A stretch of DNA of 15,200 nt. Source: Comamonas sp. (GTDB lineage: Bacteria > Pseudomonadota > Gammaproteobacteria > Burkholderiales > Burkholderiaceae_C). The translations under genes were made by a program, and so were the position numbers. Location: assembly GCA_019236485.1 (NCBI GenBank), contig JAFAIY010000451.1, positions 1 through 15,200 on the forward strand. Reading direction: 5' to 3'. Under the pieces are notes generated by a model, which saw only the letters and a program-made list of their open reading frames with translations, was not told the origin of the DNA and did not search any database. Numbering within the stretch: the first letter of the stretch is position 1; every line of letters starts with the position of its first letter. Shown here one piece after another: positions 8,010-14,472 of the stretch.

Positions 8010-8372
8010 TCAACGGAGCACTTTCTGAATGACTTCGATCAGTCGATTGGGGTCAAAAGGCTTGACCAGCCAGCCCGTGGCTCCCGCCGTGCGGCCCGCC
8101 TGCTTCATCTGATCGCTGGATTCCGTGGTCAGAATCAGAATCGGTGTGCACTGGAACTTCGGGTCTTCGCGCAGCTTGCGCGTCAGCCCTATGCCGTCGA
8201 GACGCGGCATGTTCTGGTCGGCCAGCACCAGATCTATGCTTTCCTTCTGCGCTTTTTCCAGCGCATCCACACCGTCGACGGCTTCCACCACCTTAAAGCC
8301 AGCACCGGTCAATGTGAAAGAAACCATCTTCCGCATCGAGGGGGAATCATCAACAGCCAGAATCGATTGCAT
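8010..8372 (-). CDS. cheY: CheY-type single-domain response regulator
   Basis: 120 residues, a stand-alone receiver domain. It shows the acidic pair D8/D9, phosphoacceptor D52 (VLADQNMP), T82/T83 (LILTTE) and K104 (WLVKPFDP). The rotamer-switch position next to K104 is W101-L102 rather than the Tyr of E. coli CheY. CheA next door is the expected phosphodonor, and FliM or an array component the likely target. There is no output domain. ATG at 8372 follows GGAGCTGTAA, a good ribosome site. It lies 42 bases after the operon's first gene. A stress- or array-related CheY paralogue cannot be ruled out, because a second cheY next to a full-length cheZ is often found elsewhere in related genomes. Confidence 0.93.
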   Translation of the reverse strand: MQSILAVDDSPSMRKMVSFTLTGAGFKVVEAVDGVDALEKAQKESIDLVLADQNMPRLDGIGLTRKLREDPKFQCTPILILTTESSDQMKQAGRTAGATGWLVKPFDPNRLIEVIQKVLR

Positions 8373-8414
8373 TTACAGCTCCAACAGACGGGCAACAGGA
8401 AACAGGGTAGATGG

Positions 8415-8858
8415 TCAAAACAGCTCCACGGAGCCCGCGTCCATTTCACTTTGGGTGACAGGATTGGGCTTGTCGGGCAGATTGGGAAGACTTACGGCCG
8501 TGCCGTCCTCGTCCGTCCCCATGGCCGCCGCCCCCAGACGGAAGGCACAGGCATGCAAGGTATGTGCCATGTGCGCGATCAGCTGGGACGACATATCGTG
8601 GAACTGCAGCTCGGTCACCGCCAGGCTCAAGGCCTCGCGAGCAGCAGCAAGCCCGGGGGAGTTGGGCTGACCGGAGTGCGACAATTGAACATTGGCCTCA
8701 TCAAAGCGTTGCAGAAGGTTCTGCGTGGCATGGTCGAGCAGACCTTCGAGACGCTGCAGGTCACGCAGCGTGACGAGCAAGGCATCTTGCAGCTCTGCAG
8801 CCACCATGACAGGCACGGCAACTGCAGGCAAACCCGATGAGTTTTGCATTGTCTGCAT
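8415..8858 (-). CDS. Small helical protein with CheZ-like DxxxQ motif, putative CheY phosphatase
   Basis: 147 residues, predicted mostly helical: helices at about 20-60 and 68-112, then a Pro-rich tail (115-140). The segment LQFHDMSSQLI (84-94) resembles the CheZ active site DFQDLTGQVI and keeps the DxxxQ spacing (D88, Q92) used by CheZ to attack phospho-CheY. The tail TQSEMDAGSVELF (135-147) resembles the CheY-binding peptide of FliM (SQEEVDALLEG), also in this window, and ends like CheD. E. coli CheZ is about 214 residues, so this would be a short form. It is the first gene of the che operon, directly before cheY, and starts at ATG 8858 behind GGAG. The motif and context are seen; the phosphatase role is inferred. 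It may belong to a family already known under another name. Confidence 0.6.
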   Translation of the reverse strand: MQTMQNSSGLPAVAVPVMVAAELQDALLVTLRDLQRLEGLLDHATQNLLQRFDEANVQLSHSGQPNSPGLAAAREALSLAVTELQFHDMSSQLIAHMAHTLHACAFRLGAAAMGTDEDGTAVSLPNLPDKPNPVTQSEMDAGSVELF

Positions 8859-8979
8859 TGTTACTCCAACAGCGAAAAATCCCTCTCATGGCGGCCCCGC
8901 CGCCATGCACCACGCAATGAACCGGCCGCTGCCATCGCCACGGCTGCCACGCAACCCGATTTGACGACCAACGCACCCA
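8859..8979. promoter_or_regulatory. Divergent intergenic region, che operon and kinase gene
   Basis: These 121 bases separate the leftward che operon from the rightward kinase gene and must hold at least one promoter. I see TTGACG at 8961-8966 on the plus strand, but no convincing -10 at 17 bases (CAAAAT at 8986-8991 is 19 away and lies past the first ATG of the kinase). On the minus strand I find no clear sigma-70 pair and no full FliA-type match. The 21-bp palindrome described separately is the strongest element. Confidence 0.4.
8887..8907. repeat. Perfect 9-bp inverted repeat in the che leader
   Basis: CATGGCGGC (8887-8895) and GCCGCCATG (8899-8907) are exact reverse complements with a 3-base spacer. 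The element lies 29 bases upstream of the first che gene and 73 upstream of the divergent kinase ATG. It could be an RNA hairpin in the che leader or a dyad operator for both units. No T-run follows, so it is not an intrinsic terminator. Confidence 0.7.
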
Positions 8980-10104
8980 ATGTTCCAAAATGTATCCAAT
9001 GATAGCGTCCTTGGCTATGCGCAATCGCAGGAACAGCCCTTGAACATCCTCCATATTGAAGACTCTGCGGCGGATCAGGCCCTGGCGCGGCTCAGCCTCA
9101 AGCGCGGCGGGCTGGCATGCGAACTCACGGCCGTGGACAGTCTGCTGGCCATGGACGAAGCCCTGCAGGCCCGGGATTTCGACCTGATCCTGGCCGACTA
9201 CCACCTGCCGGGCTTCACGGCGCTCGATGTCTGGGAGCTGGTACGCGCCCGCCCCGCGCCCCCGCCCTTTGTGCTGCTGTCGGGGGCGATCGGCGAGGCG
9301 GCGGCCGTGGATATCATGCGCCTGGGCATCAGCGACTATCTGCTCAAGGACCAGATCACCAGCCTGCCGCGCGTCGTCAAGCGCGCGCTCGAGGTGCATG
9401 AGGCCAGACTCGCACGCCATCGCGCCATGCAGGAACTGGCGGCCTCCGAAAAGCGTCTGGCCGAGCTGACCGAGCATCTGCACACCAGCATCGAACAGGA
9501 GCGCGCCAGCATCTCGCGCGAGATTCATGACGATATCGGCGGCTCGCTGACCGCCGTCAAGTTCGATCTGGCCTGGATCTCCCGCAACAGCCCCGAAGGC
9601 TCGATGCGCGAACATGCCAGGTCCGCCCTGGAAATGCTGGAGCACGCACTGGGCGCGAGCCAGCGCATCATGCAGAACCTGCGCCCGCCCGTGCTGGACC
9701 AGGGTCTGGTCGCCGCCGTGCAATGGCTGGCCCAGGACTTCGAGCGCCGAACCGGCGTCGCCACCAGGCTGCGGACCAGCCGCGAGCACATGCAGGTGGC
9801 GCCCGCGCTGCAGGTGGCCGTCTACCGCACGGCACAGGAGTCCCTGACCAATATCCACAAGCATGCACAAGCCAGCCAGGTGGAGCTGGACCTGTCCGAC
9901 CACGAGGGTTTTTTGACACTGGAAGTAACAGACAACGGCCTGGGCCTGAGCCCGCAGGCCCGGGACAAGCCGCAGTCCTTCGGCTTGCGCGGCCTGAGCG
10001 AGCGCGCACGTACCGTACAAGGCTGGTTGGATGTAAGTAGCCAAGCGGGCAAGGGAACCTCTATCATTCTCACCATTCCGCTGGCTGATATCCAAAAAAC
10101 ATGA
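8980..10104 (+). CDS. Soluble hybrid sensor: receiver, HisKA_3, HATPase histidine kinase
   Basis: 374 residues, no membrane segment. The receiver domain (about 21-135) has E27/D28, phosphoacceptor D73 (LILADYHLPG), S101 (LLSG) and K123 (DYLLKD), so it looks active. A coiled coil (about 140-175) leads to a HisKA_3 dimerisation domain with H183 in EREIHDDIGG-like context (REIHDDIG) and an ATPase domain with N-box QESLTNIHKHA, DNGLGL and FGLRGLSERA, as in NarX/UhpB kinases. The input is therefore probably phosphate from another kinase, and the partner is the response regulator 55 bases downstream. The ATG at 8980 has no ribosome site. A TTG at 9040 (residue 21, giving MNILHIEDS) has AGGAA six bases upstream and fits the domain edge, so it may be the true start. 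Confidence 0.88.
   Translation: MFQNVSNDSVLGYAQSQEQPLNILHIEDSAADQALARLSLKRGGLACELTAVDSLLAMDEALQARDFDLILADYHLPGFTALDVWELVRARPAPPPFVLLSGAIGEAAAVDIMRLGISDYLLKDQITSLPRVVKRALEVHEARLARHRAMQELAASEKRLAELTEHLHTSIEQERASISREIHDDIGGSLTAVKFDLAWISRNSPEGSMREHARSALEMLEHALGASQRIMQNLRPPVLDQGLVAAVQWLAQDFERRTGVATRLRTSREHMQVAPALQVAVYRTAQESLTNIHKHAQASQVELDLSDHEGFLTLEVTDNGLGLSPQARDKPQSFGLRGLSERARTVQGWLDVSSQAGKGTSIILTIPLADIQKT
9029..9042 (+). promoter_or_regulatory. Shine-Dalgarno and TTG, alternative start of the kinase
   Basis: AGGAA at 9029-9033 is six bases before an in-frame TTG (9040-9042). Starting here gives a protein of 354 residues that begins right at the first receiver strand. The upstream ATG lacks a ribosome site. 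The downstream partner gene also uses TTG. Confidence 0.45.
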
Positions 10105-10159
10105 GCGCCCGGCCATAGCCCATGTTGCGACCGCCAACTGTTTCCCTGGGAGAACGACC

Positions 10160-10789
10160 TTGATCCACGTGGTGCTATGCGATGACCATGCCATCTTGCG
10201 AAGAGGCATACGCGACACCTTGGCCGAAGCCGCGGACATCATCGTCACCGCCGAGGCCGGCAGCTATGCCGAACTGCGCGAGCAGCTGCGCACCGCCGCC
10301 TGCGACGTGCTGCTGCTCGACATCAATATGCCGGGCCGCAACGGACTGGAAGTGCTGGCCAGCGTGCGCGAGACCCATCCCCAGATCCGCGTCATCATGG
10401 TCTCCATGTACCCCGAGGACCAGTATGCGCTGCGCTGCATCAAGGCCGGCGCGGCCGGCTATGCCAACAAGGCCGGCGATCCGGTGCTGCTCATCGAGGC
10501 CGTGCGCACCGTGCACGGCGGGCGCAAATACCTGACCGCCGAAGTGGCCCAGATGCTGGCCGACAGCCTGGCCCAGCCGGCCCCGCCGGTTTTGCACGAG
10601 AGCCTGTCGGAGCGCGAGATGCAGACTCTGGTGAAGATTGCGGGCGGCCAGCGGCTCACCGATATCGCGCAGGAGCTGATGCTCAGCCCCAAGACGGTCA
10701 GCGTGTACCGGGCGCGCGTGCTGGAGAAGCTGGACATGAGCAGCAATGCCGAGCTCACGGCCTATGCCATACACAACCAGCTGATCTAG
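10160..10789 (+). CDS. NarL/FixJ-family response regulator with TTG start
   Basis: 209 residues. The receiver domain (about 1-120) has D8/D9, phosphoacceptor D54 (LLLDINMPGRNG), S82 and K104. A LuxR-type helix-turn-helix follows (about 147-205: LSEREMQTLVKIAGGQ, then DIAQELMLSPKTVSVYRARVLEKL). It is a DNA-binding transcription factor, presumably phosphorylated by the kinase encoded just upstream. The best start is TTG at 10160, since GGGAGA (10148-10153) lies six bases before it and the protein then begins MIHVVLCDDH, typical of the family. Its targets are unknown; its place between che and fli operons suggests motility or surface behaviour, which is inference only. I cannot assign it to a named regulator. 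Confidence 0.92.
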   Translation: MIHVVLCDDHAILRRGIRDTLAEAADIIVTAEAGSYAELREQLRTAACDVLLLDINMPGRNGLEVLASVRETHPQIRVIMVSMYPEDQYALRCIKAGAAGYANKAGDPVLLIEAVRTVHGGRKYLTAEVAQMLADSLAQPAPPVLHESLSEREMQTLVKIAGGQRLTDIAQELMLSPKTVSVYRARVLEKLDMSSNAELTAYAIHNQLI

Positions 10790-10841
10790 AGTTTCTCTCC
10801 TCAGCGGCCCGCAGGCCAGGCAGCCCGGGACATGCGGCAGC

Positions 10842-11606
10842 CTAGGCCCCGAAGATCGCTATGCCTTTTTGCAGCAGCGCCACCAGCGGCTGCTCCAGCA
10901 GCGGCAGCGTCGCCACCAGCCCCGTCAGCCCCACGGTCAGCGTGACGGGAAAGCCCACGGCATAGATGTTCATCTGCGGTGCCACGCGCGAGATGATGCC
11001 CAGCACCAGGTTCACGAACAGCAGCATGGCAATCATGGGCAGGGCGATCCAGAAGGCGCTGGAAAACACCGCACTGCCCATCTCGTGCAGCCGCATCTGG
11101 GCAATCGCATGCATGAAGTTGCCGTCGACCGGAAAGGCCTGGAAGCTCTTGAGCACGGCCATCAGCACCAGCAGGTGACCGTTGATGACGATGAACAGCA
11201 GCGTGGCGATCTGCACCATGAAACGCGCCACGGCGCTGAGTTGGGCATTGCTGGTCGGATCGAAGAAGGAGGCGAAGTTCAGGCCCATCTGCAGGCCTAT
11301 CACCTCGCCGGCCACCTCCACCGCGGCCATCACCAGGCGCACGGCAAAGCCCACGGACAGCCCGACCACAACCTGCTGCACCAGCGTGCCCAGGGCCTGC
11401 GCCGAGGCAATGCTGACCACGGGCTGCTCGCCCAGCACCGGCTGGGCGCACAGAGCCACCAGAAAAGCCAGGCCTACCTTGAGCCGCATGGGAATGGCGC
11501 GCTGCGAAAACACGGGTGCCGTGGTGAACAGCGCCAGCACGCGCACAAAAGGCCAGATCAGGGGCGACAGCCAGGCCGCGATCTGGGCTTCGCTGAACGA
11601 GATCAT
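10842..11606 (-). CDS. fliR: FliR, flagellar export gate membrane protein
   Basis: 254 residues, an integral inner-membrane protein with about six hydrophobic segments. Family marks are RVLALFTTAPVFSQRAIPMRLKVGLAF near the N-terminus, the GLQMGLNFASFFDP stretch (about 104-117), and the C-terminal PQMNIYAVGFPVTLTVGL (about 210-227). With FliP and FliQ it forms the FliPQR export gate core in the basal body. The ATG overlaps the fliQ stop as ATGA, which points to translational coupling. It is the last gene of the operon, convergent with the regulator gene 52 bases away. No clear terminator is seen between them. Confidence 0.96.
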   Translation of the reverse strand: MISFSEAQIAAWLSPLIWPFVRVLALFTTAPVFSQRAIPMRLKVGLAFLVALCAQPVLGEQPVVSIASAQALGTLVQQVVVGLSVGFAVRLVMAAVEVAGEVIGLQMGLNFASFFDPTSNAQLSAVARFMVQIATLLFIVINGHLLVLMAVLKSFQAFPVDGNFMHAIAQMRLHEMGSAVFSSAFWIALPMIAMLLFVNLVLGIISRVAPQMNIYAVGFPVTLTVGLTGLVATLPLLEQPLVALLQKGIAIFGA

Positions 11607-11872
11607 CCGACCGAACCGGGAATGCTTTCGATGGTGCGGCGGATGAAGTCCACCAGCGTGGACAGCATCCAGGGCCCGGCCACGGCAAACACCAGAACGG
11701 CCGCCAGCAGCTTGGGCACAAAGGCCAGGGTTGCCTCATGCACCTGGGTGACGGCCTGGAAGACGCTCACGACCAGGCCCACGGCCATGACCACACCCAG
11801 CACCGGCATGGAGATCATGAGCAGCAGGGTCAAGGCCTCGCGACCAAAGGTCAGAACAAATTGGGAAGTCAT
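11603..11872 (-). CDS. fliQ: FliQ, flagellar export gate membrane protein
   Basis: 89 residues, the usual FliQ size, with two membrane helices (about 14-40 and 52-75) joined by a short loop containing FQAVTQVHEATLAFVPK, a hallmark of the family. It packs around FliP and FliR in the export gate. The ATG at 11872 has AAGGG about eight bases upstream. It begins 15 bases after fliP and overlaps fliR by four bases. Confidence 0.96.
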   Translation of the reverse strand: MTSQFVLTFGREALTLLLMISMPVLGVVMAVGLVVSVFQAVTQVHEATLAFVPKLLAAVLVFAVAGPWMLSTLVDFIRRTIESIPGSVG

Positions 11873-11887
11873 CGCGTATACCCTTGG

Positions 11888-12637
11888 CTAGACCGCAAAG
11901 CTCGCGGCCAGAGAGCCGATGATCAGATTCCAGCCGTCGGCCAGCACAAACAGCATGAGCTTGAAGGGCAGGGCCACCAGCACCGGCGAGAGCATCATCA
12001 TGCCCAGCGACATGAGGATGGAGGACACCACCATGTCGATGACCAGAAACGGAATGAAGATCATGAAGCCGATCTGGAACGCGGTCTTCAGCTCGCTGGT
12101 CACAAAAGCCGGCACCAGCACGCGCAGCGGCGCGGTTTCAGCGGTGACATTGGCGTCCAGCTTGGCCAGGCGCTTGAACAGCGAAAAGTCCGACTGACGC
12201 GTCTGCTTGAGCATGAAGCTGCGCATGGGCGCCTCGGCCTTGTCCAGGGCCTGCTCGAAGGAGATGCTGTTCTGGGTATAGGGCAGGTAGGCCTCCTGAT
12301 AGACCTTGTCCAGCGTGGGCCCCATGACGAACATGGTGAGGAACAGCGACAGCCCGATCACCACCTGATTGGGCGGCGCGGACTGCGTGCCCAGCGCCTG
12401 GCGCAGCAGCGACAGCACGATGACGATGCGGGTGAAGCCCGTCATCAGCAGCAGTATGGCGGGCAGAAACGACAGTGCCGTAAAGAACAGCAGTGTCTGT
12501 ATGGGCACCGAATAGCTGCTGCCGCCCGCGCCCTGACCCACCAGCAGGGGCAGGCTGGCGGGAGCCCCCTGCGCGGCTGCGGCCAGGGGCGTGAGCAGCG
12601 CGGCAAGGGCAGCGGCGCGAAATACGAACTTAGACAT
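11888..12637 (-). CDS. fliP: FliP, flagellar export gate membrane protein
   Basis: 249 residues from the ATG at 12637. It begins with a cleavable signal peptide (MSKFVFRAAALAALLTPLAAAA), as FliP usually does. Then come SFLPAILLLMTGFTRIVIVLSLLRQALGTQ, PPNQVVIGLSLFLTMFVMGP, a polar loop, and two C-terminal helices including MMMLSPVLVALPFKLMLFVL. It forms the pentameric core of the export gate. The frame is open further upstream to 12733, but that extension would be in-frame read-through of fliO DNA and would hide the signal peptide, so I reject it. The start overlaps the end of fliO by eight bases. Confidence 0.95.
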   Translation of the reverse strand: MSKFVFRAAALAALLTPLAAAAQGAPASLPLLVGQGAGGSSYSVPIQTLLFFTALSFLPAILLLMTGFTRIVIVLSLLRQALGTQSAPPNQVVIGLSLFLTMFVMGPTLDKVYQEAYLPYTQNSISFEQALDKAEAPMRSFMLKQTRQSDFSLFKRLAKLDANVTAETAPLRVLVPAFVTSELKTAFQIGFMIFIPFLVIDMVVSSILMSLGMMMLSPVLVALPFKLMLFVLADGWNLIIGSLAASFAV

Positions 12638-13040
12638 TTCCTGAGTCCCGGGCCCGCGCCAGCGAATCGGTGAAGGATGGCGTCGACGGCGCATTTGCTG
12701 CGAAAGAATGAGCAGACTGCGCAGCATTCCCATGGGCTTGAAGCACGTGCAGGCATTGAATCTGCTGCGCCGTCACCCCCAGCACCAGGCGTACGGCCTC
12801 GCTGCCCTCGCCCACCAAAACGGTCACCACGCGCTGCTGCGGGCCCAAGGACAGGCTGCCCAGCACCTGCGACGGCAGGGGAGCCGCACCGCGCGCCAGG
12901 CCCAGGCCGCGCGGCAGCAGGTTCTTGTGCTGCAGACGGCGCACCAGCCACGGCAGCACGGCCATGGCCGCCACGAACAAGGCCACGAGAATCAGCGTGG
13001 GCCACATGGAAGGGGCCGCGCCCGCAGCGGAATCAACCAC
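12630..13040 (-). CDS. fliO: FliO, flagellar export gate assembly protein
   Basis: 136 residues. One membrane helix (about 13-33, WPTLILVALFVAAMAVLPWL) is followed by a basic stretch and a small cytoplasmic domain with LGSLSLGPQQRVVTVLVGEGSEAVRLVLGVTAQQI, typical of FliO. FliO helps build the FliP ring and is not part of the finished gate. The start is GTG at 13040, overlapping the fliN stop by eight bases with a weak ribosome site, so it probably depends on coupling. A later ATG at residue 12 is possible but would cut into the lead-up to the helix. The last ~35 residues are low in complexity. Confidence 0.9.
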   Translation of the reverse strand: MVDSAAGAAPSMWPTLILVALFVAAMAVLPWLVRRLQHKNLLPRGLGLARGAAPLPSQVLGSLSLGPQQRVVTVLVGEGSEAVRLVLGVTAQQIQCLHVLQAHGNAAQSAHSFAANAPSTPSFTDSLARARDSGNV

Positions 13041-13464
13041 GGCTGACCCGGCGCAGACGTTCGGAAGGGGTCACCACATCGGTGAGGCGGATACCGAACT
13101 TGTCGTTGACCACCACCACTTCGCCCTGGGCGATCAGATAGCCGTTGACCAGCACGTCCATGGGTTCGCCGGCCAGCGCATCCAGCTCCACCACCGAGCC
13201 CTGGGCGAGCTGCAGAATGTATTTGATGGGCACCTTGGTGCGGCCCAACTCCACCGACAGCTGCACCGGGATGTCCAGCACCATATTGATGTCGTGCACC
13301 GGCACATCGCCATAGGGACGCGAGGCGTCGCCCGAGAGCGGACCGCCCTGCTCGGACACATCGGGGCCGGCAGCGGCCTCGTCATGCTGACGCTGCTCTT
13401 CCAGCGCTTCGGCCCAGCCGGAGAACGGATCGTCGCCCGCGGGCTTGTTGTCATCAATTGCCAT
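13033..13464 (-). CDS. fliN: FliN, flagellar motor switch protein
   Basis: 143 residues. A variable acidic N-terminus (1-55) precedes the SpoA/FliN domain (about 60-132), with DIPVQLSVELGRTKVPIKYILQLAQGSVVELD and GEPMDVLVNGYLIAQGEVVVVNDKFGIRL, which are strongly diagnostic. FliN forms the lower C-ring and takes part in switching and in docking of the export ATPase complex. ATG at 13464 follows GGGAGAGAACC. It overlaps fliM by 11 bases and fliO by 8. Confidence 0.97.
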   Translation of the reverse strand: MAIDDNKPAGDDPFSGWAEALEEQRQHDEAAAGPDVSEQGGPLSGDASRPYGDVPVHDINMVLDIPVQLSVELGRTKVPIKYILQLAQGSVVELDALAGEPMDVLVNGYLIAQGEVVVVNDKFGIRLTDVVTPSERLRRVSRG

Positions 13465-14458
13465 GGTTCTCTCCCACCCAGCCTGTATCGCCGCCTCTCA
13501 GGCAGCGCTCCACGCGGATTGCATATTTGTCGTTGTGCGTGCCGTACTGGCACTCGAAAATCGGGACCCCGCCTATGGAGGCGCGGATCAGTGGCTCCCG
13601 GTCCAGCTCGATGAAGTCGCCGGGACGCATGGCCAGCAACTGCTCCACCGTCGCATCGGCGCGGGCCAGCTCGGCCACCAGCGTCACGTCGGCGGCCTGG
13701 ATCTCGCGCGTGAGCACCTTGACCCAGCGGCGGTCCACCTCGATGGCATCGCCCTGGGTGGAGGAATACAGCACGTCGCGGATGGGCTCCATCGTTGCAT
13801 AGGGCATGCAGATATGGATGGAGCCGGTGATATCGCCGATTTCCAGCTGGAAGGCCGTGGAGACCACGATCTCGCTGGGCGTGGCGATATTCGCGAACTG
13901 GGGCTGCATCTCCGAGCGCTGATAGACCAGCTCCAGCGGATAGATGCCATGCCAGGCTTTCTTGTACTCCTCGCAGATCACATTGACCAGGCGGTTGATC
14001 ACGCGCTGCTCGGTGTGCGAGAAATCGCGGCCCTCGATACGGGTCTGCAGGCGGCCGGTGCCGCCGTACAGAGTGTCGATGACGCCGAAGACCAGCGAGG
14101 GATCGCAGACCACCAAGCCGTTGCCGCGCAGCGGACGGATGGCCACGATGTTGAAATTGGTCGGGACCACCAGCTCGCGCAGGAAAGCGCTGTAGCGCTG
14201 CACGCTGACCGTGCCCACCGAGACCTCGGGGCTGCGGCGGATGAAGTTGAACAGGCCGATGCGGAAATTGCGCGCAAAGCGTTCGTTGACGATCTCCATG
14301 GTGGGCATGCGCCCACGCACGATGCGCTCCTGGCTGGAGATGTCGTAATTGCGGACCTGGCCGAGCTCGATCGACTCCACCTCGGAGCGCTGGCTTTCGC
14401 CGGTTACCCCCTCCAGAAGAGCATCAACCTCTTCCTGGGAGAGAAAAGAATCGCTCAT
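13454..14458 (-). CDS. fliM: FliM, flagellar motor switch protein
   Basis: 334 residues, normal length. The N-terminal peptide SFLSQEEVDALLEG (4-17) is the conserved CheY-P binding site. The middle CheC-like domain (about 45-235) has the YGGTG loop (131-135) that contacts FliG. The C-terminal SpoA domain (about 255-322) pairs with FliN. It receives the CheY-P signal and sets motor rotation direction. ATG at 14458 has GGGAGA upstream. It starts 14 bases after fliL. Confidence 0.98.
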   Translation of the reverse strand: MSDSFLSQEEVDALLEGVTGESQRSEVESIELGQVRNYDISSQERIVRGRMPTMEIVNERFARNFRIGLFNFIRRSPEVSVGTVSVQRYSAFLRELVVPTNFNIVAIRPLRGNGLVVCDPSLVFGVIDTLYGGTGRLQTRIEGRDFSHTEQRVINRLVNVICEEYKKAWHGIYPLELVYQRSEMQPQFANIATPSEIVVSTAFQLEIGDITGSIHICMPYATMEPIRDVLYSSTQGDAIEVDRRWVKVLTREIQAADVTLVAELARADATVEQLLAMRPGDFIELDREPLIRASIGGVPIFECQYGTHNDKYAIRVERCLRGGDTGWVGENHGN

Positions 14459-14472
14459 GCGCTTCTCCCTGT

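Noticed and set aside
5698..8028. 776-codon open frame on the plus strand opposite cheA
   Set aside because: His- and Gln-rich translation typical of an antisense shadow; cheA is unambiguous.
8859..8979. FliA (sigma-28) promoter for the che operon
   Set aside because: TCAA followed 16 bases later by GCCGTGGC on the minus strand matches only half of the -10 and has the wrong spacing.
10790..10841. Terminator between the response regulator and fliR
   Set aside because: Only a 4-base GGCC dyad and a GGCAGCC direct repeat are present; no stem with a T-run.
10801..11739. 312-codon minus-strand frame overlapping fliR
   Set aside because: Ala/Gly/Arg-rich frame shift of fliR and fliQ without membrane pattern or family match.
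12638..12733. 32-residue N-terminal extension of FliP
   Set aside because: It lies inside fliO in another frame and would bury the signal peptide that starts at 12637.
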